NCBI RefSeq assembly: GCF_046297895.1
Contig: NZ_JBKBHC010000010.1
Location: forward strand, 1-64,000
Reading direction: 5' to 3'
Origin: Ferrovibrio sp046297895
GTDB lineage: Bacteria > Pseudomonadota > Alphaproteobacteria > Ferrovibrionales > Ferrovibrionaceae
Length of the DNA stretch: 64,000 nucleotides
The notes beneath the pieces were generated by a model. The model saw only the letters and a program-made list of their open reading frames with translations, had not been told where the DNA came from and did no database searches. The position numbers were made by a program, and so were the translations under genes. Shown here one piece after another: positions 43,399-54,200 of this stretch. How positions within the stretch are numbered: the first letter of the stretch is position 1; each line of letters opens with the position of its first letter.

Positions 43399-44396
43399 TT
43401 TCCCGTATGCTCGACGGCGTGCCACGGCGCGCCCTGATCCTGCTCGGCCTGTTGCTGGCCGGCTTGCTGGTCGCTCCGCTGGTGGTGGATGCCTATATCC
43501 TCTCGATCCTGATCCTGGTGCTGTATTTCGCCTATACCGGCCAGGCCTGGAACGTGATGATGGGTTTCGCCGGCCAGCTCAGCCTGGGCCATTCGCTGTA
43601 TGTCGGCATCGCCGCCTATACCGCTGCGGCGCTGTATGTTCATTTCGGCATCGGGCCGTGGCTCGGGATTTTCCCCGCCATCGCCATCTCGATGGCCGCC
43701 GGCCTGGTGATCGGTTTTCTCGCCTTCCGCTTCGGCATCAGCGGCGTGTATTTCGCCCTGCTGACCATCGCCTTTGCCGAATTCACCCGCGTCGGCTTCG
43801 ATCATTTCACCTGGGTGAACGGCTCGGGCGGTTTCTTCCTGCCGGTGACGCAACAGGCGGCCAACGATCCGCTCAACCTGCGCGGCTCGCCCACCATGTT
43901 CTACTACATCCTGCTGGCCATCACGGTTCTGGCCTTCCTGCTCTGCCGCTGGCTGCTGACCGGCCGCATCGGCTATTACTGGCTGGCGATCCGCGAAGAG
44001 CCCGAAGCGGCCCAGACGCTGGGCATCAACGTGTTCCGCTACAAGATGATCGCAGTGGCGATCTCGTCCGGCATGACCGCCCTGAGCGGCGTGTTCTTCG
44101 CCTTCTACTACAACAACCTGTTCCCCGAGCAGATCTTCAGCATGGCGCGGTCGATCGAACTGATTCTCGGACCGATCATCGGCGGCGTCGGCTCGCTGTT
44201 CGGCCCGATCCTGGGCGCTTTCGTGCTGACCGCGCTGGCCGAAGCCGTTACCGAGATCATGCATGCGCTGGGTTATGAAATTCCCGGCATCAAGCAGGTA
44301 TTCTACGGCATCTGTCTGCTGGTGGTGATCATCTACCTGCCGCACGGCATCTGGCCGCCGCTGCGCAAGCGGCTGGGCCTGGAGGACCGGTCATGA
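43395..44396 (+). CDS. livM: Branched-chain-type ABC permease LivM
   Basis: 333 residues, about nine helices. Family blocks: GQAWNVMMGFAGQLSLGHSLYVGIAAYTAA, AIREEPEAAQTLGINVFRYKM and SIELILGPIIGGVGSLFGPILGAFVL. Second permease subunit of the importer. ATGA overlaps with both livH and livG. Confidence 0.95.
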   Translation: MISRMLDGVPRRALILLGLLLAGLLVAPLVVDAYILSILILVLYFAYTGQAWNVMMGFAGQLSLGHSLYVGIAAYTAAALYVHFGIGPWLGIFPAIAISMAAGLVIGFLAFRFGISGVYFALLTIAFAEFTRVGFDHFTWVNGSGGFFLPVTQQAANDPLNLRGSPTMFYYILLAITVLAFLLCRWLLTGRIGYYWLAIREEPEAAQTLGINVFRYKMIAVAISSGMTALSGVFFAFYYNNLFPEQIFSMARSIELILGPIIGGVGSLFGPILGAFVLTALAEAVTEIMHALGYEIPGIKQVFYGICLLVVIIYLPHGIWPPLRKRLGLEDRS

Positions 44397-45123
44397 GCGC
44401 CGCTCCCCTGCTGGCCGTCGACGGCATCTCGAAAAGCTTCCGCGGCCTGCGCGCGGTGAGCCAGGCTTCGCTGACCGTGCCGCAGGGTGGCATCGTCAGC
44501 CTGATCGGCCCGAACGGCGCCGGCAAGACCACCTGCTTCAACATGATCGCCGGGGTGTTCCGCCCCGACGAGGGCGGCATCACCTTCGACGGCCGCCGCA
44601 TCGACGGCCTGCGACCCGACCAGATCTGCCATGCCGGCATCGGCCGCACCTTCCAGATCGTGAAGCCATTCAAGGACCTGACTGCTCTTGAAAACGTGAT
44701 CGTCGGCGCCCTGCGGGCCGAAAAGGACGTGCGGCTGGCGCGCCGGAAATCCGAGGCCGTGCTGGACCAGCTCGGCATGCTGGACAAGCGCAACCAGCCG
44801 GCTGCGCAGCTCACGCTGCCCGAGCGCAAGCGGCTGGAAGTGGCCCGCGCGCTGGCCACCGAACCCAAGCTTCTGCTGCTGGACGAGGTGATGGCCGGCC
44901 TGCGCCCGACCGAGACCGACCAGATGGTGGCGGTGTTCCGCGACCTGAACCGGAAACACGGTATGACCATCCTGCTGATCGAACATGTGATGCGCGCGGT
45001 GATGGCTTTGTCGCAGCAGGTGGTGGTGCTGCATTACGGCCAGGTGATCGCCGGCGGCGCGCCGGAGGACGTGGTGCGCGACCCCGCCGTGCTGGAATGC
45101 TATCTCGGCGAGGAGGTGGAAGC

Positions 45124-45127
<4 letters not shown>
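44393..45127 (+). CDS. livG: Branched-chain-type ABC ATPase LivG
   Basis: 244 residues with Walker A GPNGAGKTT, Q-loop and Walker B LLLDEVMAGLRPTE. The signature reads LTLPERKRLE in place of LSGGQ, as in many LivG-type ATPases. The Asp/Glu and His switch are present (IEHVMRAVMAL). Overlaps livM and livF. Confidence 0.95.
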
Positions 45128-45831
<704 letters not shown>

Positions 45832-45852
45832 CCCGAAGGACAACCGGCAACG

Positions 45853-45880
45853 AAAAAGGCCACCTCGCGGTGGCCTTTTC
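45853..45880. terminator. Bidirectional terminator between livF and fumarase
   Basis: Perfect GGCCACC / GGTGGCC stem with a TCGC loop, flanked by AAAAA upstream and TTTT downstream, so it works on both strands: livF on plus and the fumarase gene on minus. Confidence 0.93.
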
Positions 45881-45903
45881 ATTTTCCGGTATGGGCCGCG
45901 CGC

Positions 45904-47514
<1,611 letters not shown>

Positions 47515-47562
47515 TCTATTCTCCGGGGCTGCGGATTGGGCCAGCGCGGCGAGCGCCGCGGG

Positions 47563-48072
47563 TCAGGTCTTTTTCTTGCGGAAGGCATCCAGCGCCACGA
47601 CATCGCCGGTCTTGCGCTCAGCCGGCGACTCGGCATCCGGGGCGGCGGATGGCGGCGCGGCCTCGGCTTCGCCCACCGGCGCCGGGCTGCTGATCGCCGG
47701 GCGGGCCTCGGTGTTGGGCGAAACGCGGAACTGCAGGCCGAACTGGACGCTGGGATCGGCAAACGCCGTGATGGCCGCATAGGGGATCACCAGGCGCTCG
47801 GGCACCTTGTTGAAGCTGAGCGTGATCTGGAAGGCGGCCTCGCCCGGTTCCAGGCCCCAATACTGGTGCTGCAACACGATGGTCATCTCTTCCGGATAAC
47901 GTTCGTGCAGGTAATCGGGCAGTTCGACGCCGGGCTGGTCGGTGCGGAACGTGATGTAGAAATGATGATTGCCGGGCAGGCCGAATTCGGCGACGCGCTT
48001 CAGCGCCTCGCGCACGGCGCCGCGCAGGGCAGTTTCCACCAACTGGTTGTAGTCGAGCAGCTTGCCGGCCAT
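47563..48072 (-). CDS. sspB: ClpXP adaptor SspB-like protein (alphaproteobacterial type)
   Basis: Adaptor that tethers ssrA-tagged proteins to ClpXP. The 169 residues have the SspB fold region (MAGKLLDYNQLVETALRGAVREALKRVAEFGLPGNHHFYITFRTDQPGVELPDYL ... LSFNKVPERLVIPYAAITAFADPSVQFGLQF), a variable acidic/Pro linker, and a C-terminal basic tail (FRKKKT) typical of the ClpX-binding end. It lies about 100 bases downstream of the tmRNA coding piece on the same strand. Confidence 0.88.
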   Translation of the reverse strand: MAGKLLDYNQLVETALRGAVREALKRVAEFGLPGNHHFYITFRTDQPGVELPDYLHERYPEEMTIVLQHQYWGLEPGEAAFQITLSFNKVPERLVIPYAAITAFADPSVQFGLQFRVSPNTEARPAISSPAPVGEAEAAPPSAAPDAESPAERKTGDVVALDAFRKKKT

Positions 48073-48174
48073 GACTAATCTTCTCGGGAACGCATGAGTG
48101 GCGGCATTTTACCCTTCCCCCTCCGGGGGTTCAATTCCAAGGCCGCCGCCAAGGGCGGTCTTCCACAGGATTAA

Positions 48175-48358
48175 GGTCTAACCGCCGGGGATCGAGTGGG
48201 GGGCTTCTGTTGCCCGGCGCCCCCCGAGCCGCGCTTACCGATTAGGCAGCGAGTGCAACGCTATTGTCGTTGGCACTTTTGAGGTGACCCGATAACGGCG
48301 GTATCATGCCGGGCAAAAACCGGGCCTTTATTGCGCACGTCGAGCCTGATTCGCCCCC
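48175..48358 (-). ncRNA. ssrA: Two-piece tmRNA, coding piece
   Basis: Ribosome-rescue RNA. The minus-strand piece starts GGGGGCGAATCAGGCTCGACG at 48358, whose first seven bases pair with the acceptor-piece 3' end (CGCCTCC). It includes a tag frame at 48242-48274: codons GCC AAC GAC AAT AGC GTT GCA CTC GCT GCC TAA, giving ANDNSVALAA; with the tRNA-borne alanine the tag is AANDNSVALAA. A GC-rich pseudoknot-like segment (GGGGGGC... / GCCCCCC) follows. The 3' end is approximate. Alphaproteobacteria typically encode tmRNA as a permuted, two-piece gene. Confidence 0.93.
48242..48274 (-). other. tmRNA proteolysis-tag reading frame
   Basis: Encodes ANDNSVALAA plus stop TAA. The terminal LAA fits ClpX recognition, and AANDN is the SspB-binding end when the initial alanine is added. 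It is part of the ssrA coding piece, not an independent gene. Confidence 0.93.
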
Positions 48359-48407
48359 AGCATCAGCCCGGCCAATGGGTTAACCGTAAAGGTTAAGGCC
48401 GGGCTCA
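48359..48407 (-). other. tmRNA internal transcribed spacer
   Basis: 49 bases between the acceptor piece 3' CCA and the coding piece 5' end. It folds as AGCCCGGCC / GGCCGGGCT with an inner TTAACC / GGTTAA, holding the two tRNA-like ends together before processing. Confidence 0.8.
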
Positions 48408-48487
48408 TGGTGGAGGCGCCGGGTACTGCCCCCGGGTCCGTTACGCCTATTCCGCACGGCGTTTATCGCCATAGTCGGTTTCCCGAC
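48408..48487 (-). ncRNA. ssrA: Two-piece tmRNA, acceptor piece
   Basis: The minus strand ends GACCCGGG GGCAGTA CCCGG CGCCTCC ACCA at 48408, a T-arm, acceptor 3' strand and encoded CCA. The T-stem pairs CCGGG with CCCGG around GGCAGTA, which lacks the usual TTCGANT loop consensus. Upstream of it are hairpins GTCGG/CCGAC and GGCG/CGCC. The 5' end is an estimate based on the promoter. The permuted order (acceptor first, then coding piece) matches alphaproteobacterial tmRNA genes. Confidence 0.85.
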
Positions 48488-48493
48488 GGGATG

Positions 48494-48522
48494 AATGTAG
48501 GGGTTCGGGAGCGGTTTTTGAA
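48494..48522 (-). promoter_or_regulatory. Candidate promoter of ssrA
   Basis: On the minus strand TTCAAA (48517-48522) and TACATT (48494-48499) are 17 bases apart, and the predicted start lies at about 48487, just before the acceptor hairpins. The -35 match is weak. Confidence 0.5.
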
Positions 48523-48637
48523 GGGGCAGGGCTTTTTCGGGTCCAGGTCTTTTTGAGACTCGGCCGGCCGGTCTATAACCACCTGCCTTTCGCCCGGCGG
48601 CCCGAGTCGCCGGATTTGCCCGCCGGAGAGACCCGCA

Positions 48638-49576
48638 ATGACCATGACGCCGGAACAGGCCGCCGAGATCGCCGCCCTGCGCAGCCAGTCCCAGCCGACC
48701 CGCCGCGCCACCGTGCCGGCCCTGGAAGAGATCCTCTACGAGCCGCTCAGCGTGCTGGACCACGGCTTCGTGCGGGTGATCGACTACATGGGCGACGATT
48801 CCGCCGTGGTGCAGGCCGCCCGCGTCTCCTACGGCCGCGGCACCAAGAAGGTCAGCGAGGATCGCGGCCTGATCAACTACCTGATGCGCCACCGGCACAC
48901 CACGCCGTTCGAGATGTGCGAGATCAAATACCATGTGAAGCTGCCGATCTTCGTGGCGCGGCAGTGGATCCGGCATCGCACCGCCAATGTGAACGAATAT
49001 TCCGCGCGCTATTCGATCCTGGACAACGAGTTCTACATCCCCGCGCCCGACCAGCTGGCGGCGCAGTCCAGTTCGAACCGCCAGGGCCGCGGCGACCTGC
49101 TGACCGGGGCGGAAGCCGCCCGCGTGCTGGACCTGCTGAAGCGCGACGCAATGCAGTCCTATGCCTCGTATGAGGAAATGCTGAATGAACGGCCCGATGG
49201 TAGCAAACGCGACGAAAACCGCGAGGGGCTGGCGCGCGAGCTGGCGCGCATGAACCTGACGCTGAATTTCTATACCCAGTGGTACTGGAAGACAGACCTG
49301 CTGAACCTGCTGCATTTCCTGAGCCTGCGCGCCGACAGCCATGCGCAATACGAGATCCGCGTCTATGCCGAGGCGATGCTCGATACCGTGAAGCGCTGGG
49401 TGCCGGCCTGTTACGACGCCTTCATGGAATATCGCGTCGGCGGCGCCAGCCTGTCGGCCACCGCGCTGAAAGCAGTGCGTCGCATGCTGGCCGGCGAGAC
49501 CGTGGATCAGGCCAGCTCCGGCCTGAGCGCGCGGGAATGGCGCGAATTGATGGCGGTGCTGAAGCCCGAAGGCTGA
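48638..49576 (+). CDS. thyX: Flavin-dependent thymidylate synthase ThyX
   Basis: FAD-dependent dUMP methylation with methylenetetrahydrofolate and NADPH, replacing ThyA. The ThyX signature RHRTANVNEYSARYS is at 112-126 (RHR motif 112-114) and the protein keeps RHRHTTPFEMCEIKYHVKLP earlier and the YWKTDLLNLLHFLSLRAD segment. 312 residues, somewhat longer than typical, with an N-terminal extension of about 20 residues. ATG 48638 is preceded by GGAGAG. The ssrA promoter lies upstream on the other strand. Confidence 0.96.
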   Translation: MTMTPEQAAEIAALRSQSQPTRRATVPALEEILYEPLSVLDHGFVRVIDYMGDDSAVVQAARVSYGRGTKKVSEDRGLINYLMRHRHTTPFEMCEIKYHVKLPIFVARQWIRHRTANVNEYSARYSILDNEFYIPAPDQLAAQSSSNRQGRGDLLTGAEAARVLDLLKRDAMQSYASYEEMLNERPDGSKRDENREGLARELARMNLTLNFYTQWYWKTDLLNLLHFLSLRADSHAQYEIRVYAEAMLDTVKRWVPACYDAFMEYRVGGASLSATALKAVRRMLAGETVDQASSGLSAREWRELMAVLKPEG

Positions 49577-49587
49577 TGCCCGGCGGG

Positions 49588-50790
49588 TCAGCGCGACAGC
49601 ACTGCCCGGGTCGCCTGACGGCTGATTACCCAGACCACTGCGCCGAACACCGCCGTGCCGGCAAAGGCGATGCTCAAGGAGAGCGGATCGCCGGCCGGAA
49701 CCAGGGCGTTGACCGCCGATCCCAGCCCGCCGCCCGCCGTTTGCAGAAATCCTGACAGGGCAGCGCCGGCGCCGAGTGTGGCCGGATTCACGCCCACCGC
49801 GCCGACCACCGAATTGGGCATCGCCAGCCCCATGCCGACGGCCCAGACCAGGCGCAGCAGGATGATCGCGGTGACGCTGGGTTCGACCAGCCCGACATAC
49901 AGAGCCATGCCCACGCCGCCGACCAGCGTGCAGATCACGCCGGCATCGATCATGCGCAAAAGGCCGAGCCGGCCGCCGAGCCACGAGGAGAGCAGCGCAC
50001 CGACGAAGAACCCCGCACTGCCCAGGGCGATCAAAACGCCGTAATTCACCGCGCTCAGTTCCATGGTGCCGATCAGAACGGCCGGGGCGCCGGCGCTGAA
50101 ACCATGCAGGCCGGCGAAAATGCCCAGGTTCAGCAGACCGAAGGTGAGGAAGGCGCGGTTGGAGAGCAGGAAGCGATAGGCCGCCAGGATGCTGCGCAGC
50201 AGGGGGCCGTCCGCAGGCCCGGGGACATGGGTCTCGGGCAGGCGCTGAACCAGCATCAGCAGCACGGCCAGCGTGATGCCGCCGTTGATCCAGAAATTGA
50301 TCCGCCAGTCCAGATAATGCTCGATCAGGCCGCCCAGCAGGGGGGCGAGAATCGGGGCAAGGGCCAGCGAAGCGGAGATGACCGAGGTCGCCCGCGCCGC
50401 CTGCTGACGATCGTAGACATCGTTCACGATCGCGCGACCGGTGGCCATGGCGCTGGCCGCGCCAAGGCCCTGCATCGCCCGTGCCCATAGCAGCGCCGTC
50501 AGGCTTTCCGCCAGTGCGCAGGCGATCGAGCCAAGGACCATGATCACCAGGCCGCCCAACAGCAGGGGCCGGCGACCGTAACGGTCGCTCAACGGGCCGT
50601 ATACCAGCTGTCCGCCGGCAAAAGTGGCAAAATAGACCGTCAGGGTCAGGGGCAGCACGTCGACCGGAACCTGCAGCCCCTCGCTGATCGCCGGCAGGGA
50701 CGGCAGATACATGGTCGCCGCCAGAATTCCGTTGGCGAACAGGACCGTAAGCAGAAGCAGGAGCCCCCTTGGGGGTGGCGATTTCGACAT
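49588..50790 (-). CDS. MFS drug-resistance transporter (Bcr/CflA family)
   Basis: 400-residue 12-helix exporter. Motifs include LPAISEGLQVPVDVLPLTLTVYFATFAGGQLVYGPLSDRYGRRP (loop 2-3), the antiporter-type RAMQGLGAASAMATGRAIVNDVYDR, and LLGGLIEHYLDWRINFWING. This fits Bcr/CflA-type efflux. Convergent with thyX and divergent from the receiver gene. Confidence 0.92.
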   Translation of the reverse strand: MSKSPPPRGLLLLLTVLFANGILAATMYLPSLPAISEGLQVPVDVLPLTLTVYFATFAGGQLVYGPLSDRYGRRPLLLGGLVIMVLGSIACALAESLTALLWARAMQGLGAASAMATGRAIVNDVYDRQQAARATSVISASLALAPILAPLLGGLIEHYLDWRINFWINGGITLAVLLMLVQRLPETHVPGPADGPLLRSILAAYRFLLSNRAFLTFGLLNLGIFAGLHGFSAGAPAVLIGTMELSAVNYGVLIALGSAGFFVGALLSSWLGGRLGLLRMIDAGVICTLVGGVGMALYVGLVEPSVTAIILLRLVWAVGMGLAMPNSVVGAVGVNPATLGAGAALSGFLQTAGGGLGSAVNALVPAGDPLSLSIAFAGTAVFGAVVWVISRQATRAVLSR

Positions 50791-50993
50791 GCGAGAAAGG
50801 CAGCCAGAGCCAAAGGTAGAATGGGAAGCCTTGCTACCCGCTTTTAAGTGTCACAGGTTGGTTGGCTTCGTCCGGCCACCAGTATATATATGATCGTAAA
50901 AGTATTTCCATGATTCTAGCACCTATCGCCCGGGTGGAGGGACGGCGCCCGGGCAGGGGCAAAAAGAATCGCAAGGGGGCTTCGGTTCAGGGA

Positions 50994-51491
50994 ATGTCGG
51001 AAAAGATCGACTTCAGTCACATCCGCTTCCTCATCGTGGATTCCAACAAGCTGATGTGTCAGCTGGTGAAGGACATCCTGATGATGCTGGGCTGTCATCA
51101 GGTATCGACGGTGCGAGACAGCGAAAAGGCCATCGCCACGCTGCGCTCCGGCGGTTACGACGTTATGATCACCGAATGGAATCTGAAACCGCGCTCGGGC
51201 CTTGAACTGCTCGAATGGCTGCGCACCGACGGCACCTCGCCCGATCGGATGATGCCGGTGATCATGCTGACGGCGAATTCGGAAATGGAATACGTCATGG
51301 AGTCGCGCGACAAGGGCGTGACCGAGTTCCTCGCCAAACCCTTCACGGCCGACGGCATGTATCGCCGGCTAGTTTCGGTGATTGCGCGGCCGCGCGATTT
51401 CGTCAGCGTGCCGGGCTATTTCGGCCCTGACCGGCGCCGCCAGCAGCTCCCCTTCGAGGGCGTTGACCGGCGCCAGAACAAGCCTGACTAA
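50994..51491 (+). CDS. Receiver-like protein with Glu at the phosphoacceptor site
   Basis: 165-residue CheY-like protein. The fold pattern is clear: RFLIVDSNKLMCQLVKDILMMLG, MPVIMLTANSE and TEFLAKPFTADG. The phosphoacceptor position (residue 61, MITEWNLKPRSG) is Glu, not Asp, and the acidic pair is reduced (IVDSN), so it probably cannot be phosphorylated normally and may be constitutively active-like. The tail has GPDRRR, as in the receiver protein at 39720. An upstream in-frame extension of 44 residues is possible but MSEKIDF at 50994 fits better. The Hpt-like gene starts 9 bases after its stop. Confidence 0.78.
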   Translation: MSEKIDFSHIRFLIVDSNKLMCQLVKDILMMLGCHQVSTVRDSEKAIATLRSGGYDVMITEWNLKPRSGLELLEWLRTDGTSPDRMMPVIMLTANSEMEYVMESRDKGVTEFLAKPFTADGMYRRLVSVIARPRDFVSVPGYFGPDRRRQQLPFEGVDRRQNKPD

Positions 51492-51500
51492 ATCGCCGCC

Positions 51501-52001
51501 ATGCGCCGGAAAATTATTCCCAATCGCGGCGACCTCAAGCGCAAGGCCGTCAACTACAAGACCGGCGTCGACCTCAGGCTCGATGAGGAGATGCTGAAGA
51601 AGATGGAAGCGCTGGTCGAGAATACCAGCGTGCAGTTCCTTGAGCAGACCGTCGAGACGCTGAAGGGGCTGCGCGAGGCCCTGAGCCGGGCTGCCGCCGA
51701 CCCCTCGGCACGGCGCGAGGTGCTGGAGCATATCCGCGAGGAGGCTTTCCAGATCAAGGGCATGGGCGGCGTGTTCGGCTATCCGCTGCTGACCGAGTTC
51801 GCCAAGTCCCTGCACGATTTCCTGAAGGAACTGGAAGACCTGGACGAATTGCAGCAGGAAATCGTCAGCATCCATGTCGATACCCTCTATGTGGTGATTT
51901 CCCACCGCATCAAGGGCTCGGGCGGCGCCCTGGAGGCCCAGCTACGCGCCTCGCTGAGAGCGGCCGTGGACAAGGCCAAGCCCGGCACCAAGGCGGGCTG
52001 A
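51501..52001 (+). CDS. Hpt-like helical protein lacking the phospho-His
   Basis: 166-residue helical protein with the Hpt-like segment EAFQIKGMGGVFGYPLLTEFAKSLHDFL (about 81-108). The canonical His of HxxKG is Phe83, so phosphotransfer is not expected. The C-terminal Ala/Lys-rich tail is unstructured. No signal peptide. It is co-directional with the preceding receiver-like gene and precedes the dapF gene by 90 bases. The Hpt assignment is by local pattern. Confidence 0.6.
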   Translation: MRRKIIPNRGDLKRKAVNYKTGVDLRLDEEMLKKMEALVENTSVQFLEQTVETLKGLREALSRAAADPSARREVLEHIREEAFQIKGMGGVFGYPLLTEFAKSLHDFLKELEDLDELQQEIVSIHVDTLYVVISHRIKGSGGALEAQLRASLRAAVDKAKPGTKAG

Positions 52002-52091
52002 ACCGGCTTTTTCCCGCCTTTCCGGGTTTGCGGCGGGGCCGGGCGAGACCGTGTTCTGGACACCCCGGCTCCCCCGCCCTATAACCCCCGC

Positions 52092-52943
52092 ATGCACCCG
52101 ACCATCGCCCTCCCCTTCGTCAAGATGCACGGCCTCGGCAACGATTTCGTCGTGCTGGACGCGCGCGGCCATCCGCTGCCCCTGGACAAGGCGGCGGTGC
52201 GCCTGCTGGGCGACCGGCGGCGCGGCGTGGGTTTCGACCAGATGATCACCATCGAACGGTCGGACAAGGCGGATGCCTTCATGCGCATCCACAATGCCGA
52301 TGGCGGCGAAGTGGAGTCCTGCGGCAACGCGGCGCGCTGCGTAGCCAGCCTGCTGATGCAGGAGAATGGCCGCGATGCGGTCAGCATCGACACCCTGGGC
52401 GGCTGGCTGCAGGCACGCGGCAGCGCCAGGGGCCAGATCACCGTGGATATGGGCGAGCCGCGCTTCGACTGGCAGGCCATTCCGCTGGCGCGCGAGATGA
52501 ATACCCTGCGCATGGATTACAGCTTCGGCGGCTTCAGCCATCCTGGGGCGGTGAATGTCGGCAACCCGCATGTGGTGTTTTTCGTGCCCGATGCGGAAAC
52601 CGTACCGCTGGCCGAGATCGGCCCGAAGATCGAGCATGACCCGCTGTTCCCCCAGCGCATCAACGTGGAATTCGCCCAGGTGATCGACCGCACCCAGATT
52701 CGCATGCGGGTGTGGGAACGCGGCGCTGGCATCACGCGGGCCTGCGGCACCGGTGCCTGTGCCACGTTGGTGGCGGCAGCCCGGCGCGAACTGGTCGAGC
52801 GCAAGGCCGAGATCATCCTGGACGGCGGCGTGCTGACCATCGAATGGGCGGCAGATAACCACATCTACATGACCGGCCCGGCCACCGAGGCATTCCGCGG
52901 CGAAATCCCGCCCAGCTTCTGGACTGCGGCGGACGCCGCCTGA
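52092..52943 (+). CDS. dapF: Diaminopimelate epimerase
   Basis: Interconverts LL- and meso-diaminopimelate in lysine and peptidoglycan synthesis. 283 residues with both catalytic cysteines: SCGNAARC (Cys77) and ACGTGACA (Cys218). Begins KMHGLGNDFVVLD near residue 11. First gene of dapF-mtaB-ftsY; 3 bases separate it from mtaB. Confidence 0.97.
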   Translation: MHPTIALPFVKMHGLGNDFVVLDARGHPLPLDKAAVRLLGDRRRGVGFDQMITIERSDKADAFMRIHNADGGEVESCGNAARCVASLLMQENGRDAVSIDTLGGWLQARGSARGQITVDMGEPRFDWQAIPLAREMNTLRMDYSFGGFSHPGAVNVGNPHVVFFVPDAETVPLAEIGPKIEHDPLFPQRINVEFAQVIDRTQIRMRVWERGAGITRACGTGACATLVAAARRELVERKAEIILDGGVLTIEWAADNHIYMTGPATEAFRGEIPPSFWTAADAA

Positions 52944-52946
52944 GGC

Positions 52947-54200
52947 ATGGCGGATAAAACCTCCGTACTGAATTTCGGCTGTCGCCTGAATGCCTATGAG
53001 GGCGAGGCGATCCGCGGCCTGCTGGAGCAACTGGGCCGCGACGATGTGGTGGTGGTCAACACCTGCGCGGTGACGGCGGAAGCCGAGAAACAGGCGCGCC
53101 AGGCGATCCGGCGGCTGCGACGTGAACGGCCCGATGCCCGCATCGTCGTCACCGGCTGTGCCGCCCAGGTGAATGCCGCGGGCTTTGCCGCCATGGCGGA
53201 GGTGGACCATGTGATCGGCAACCGCGAGAAGCTGGGCGAGGCTGCCTGGCGCGGCATTGGCGCCGGTGCGCCGCGTGTCAGCGTCGGCGACATCCAGACC
53301 GATGCACCGCCCGCCCTGCCCGCCGTGAGCCATTTCCCCGGCCGACCGCGCGCCTATCTGGAAATCCAGCAGGGCTGCGACCACCGCTGCACCTTCTGCA
53401 TCATCCCTTATGGTCGCGGCCCGAGCCGTTCGCTGCCGCTTGGCGCCGTGGTGGAGCAGGCCCGCGCCATGGCCGCGCACGGCTATCGCGAATTCGTGCT
53501 GACCGGCGTTGACATCACCTCCTACGGCCACGACCTGCCCGGCCGGCCGACTTTGGGCCAGGCGACGCGCCGGCTGCTGGATCTGGTGCCGCAGATCGAA
53601 CGGCTGCGCTTCTCGTCGCTCGATCCCGCCGAGATCGACGAGGATCTGTTCCGGCTCTATGCCGAAGAGCCGCGCGTGATGCCGCACGCGCATTTGAGCC
53701 TGCAGGCCGGCGACGACCTGATCCTGAAGCGCATGAAGCGGCGGCATAGCCGCCGGCAGGCGCTGGAGGTCGCGGCGAGGCTGCAGACCCTGCGGCCCGG
53801 CATCGCGCTGGGCGCCGATCTGATCGCCGGCTTCCCGACCGAAAGCGACGATGCATTCCAGCGCAGCGCGGAGCTGATCGATGCAGCCAGCCTGGCCTTC
53901 GTGCACGTCTTCCCCTATTCGCCCCGTCCCGGCACGCCGGCGGCGCGCATGCCGCAACTGCCCATCGAACTGCGCCGGGCGCGCGCCGCCGATCTGCGCC
54001 GTCGCGCCGATGCTGCGCTCAACCGTTTCCTCAGCAGCCGCATCGGCAGCCAAGCCAGCATCCTGGTCGAGCAGCAGGGCCTGGGCCGCGACGAGACCTA
54101 TGCGCCGGTGATCCTGCCGGACAGCATGGAAAAAGGCAGCGTCGTCACCGCGCGCATCGCGGCGGCGCATGACGGCAAGTTATGGCTGGAGGCCGCATGA
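52947..54200 (+). CDS. mtaB: tRNA t6A37 methylthiotransferase MtaB
   Basis: Radical-SAM enzyme that makes ms2t6A at tRNA position 37. The 417 residues have an N-terminal UPF0004 domain (FGCRLNAYEGEAI; cluster Cys in NTCAV and TGCAAQ), the radical-SAM motif CDHRCTFCIIPYGRGPSRS, the DPAEIDEDLF/MPHAHLSLQAGDD segments and a C-terminal TRAM-like end. Start overlaps closely with dapF; ftsY starts in its last 4 bases. Confidence 0.94.
   Translation: MADKTSVLNFGCRLNAYEGEAIRGLLEQLGRDDVVVVNTCAVTAEAEKQARQAIRRLRRERPDARIVVTGCAAQVNAAGFAAMAEVDHVIGNREKLGEAAWRGIGAGAPRVSVGDIQTDAPPALPAVSHFPGRPRAYLEIQQGCDHRCTFCIIPYGRGPSRSLPLGAVVEQARAMAAHGYREFVLTGVDITSYGHDLPGRPTLGQATRRLLDLVPQIERLRFSSLDPAEIDEDLFRLYAEEPRVMPHAHLSLQAGDDLILKRMKRRHSRRQALEVAARLQTLRPGIALGADLIAGFPTESDDAFQRSAELIDAASLAFVHVFPYSPRPGTPAARMPQLPIELRRARAADLRRRADAALNRFLSSRIGSQASILVEQQGLGRDETYAPVILPDSMEKGSVVTARIAAAHDGKLWLEAA

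Noticed and set aside
41002..43425. Very long minus-strand open frame opposite the MarR-liv operon
   Set aside because: Covers the well-supported marR, binding protein and livH genes on the other strand; composition is His/Asp/Gly/Arg rich, as expected for a GC-rich antisense frame.
48380..50488. Minus-strand open frame of 702 codons over thyX and the MFS gene
   Set aside because: Antisense to thyX, and out of frame over the real MFS gene; also runs through the tmRNA acceptor piece. No domain seen.
51942..54170. Minus-strand open frame of 742 codons opposite dapF-mtaB
   Set aside because: Antisense to two highly conserved enzymes with all catalytic motifs; no domain pattern of its own.
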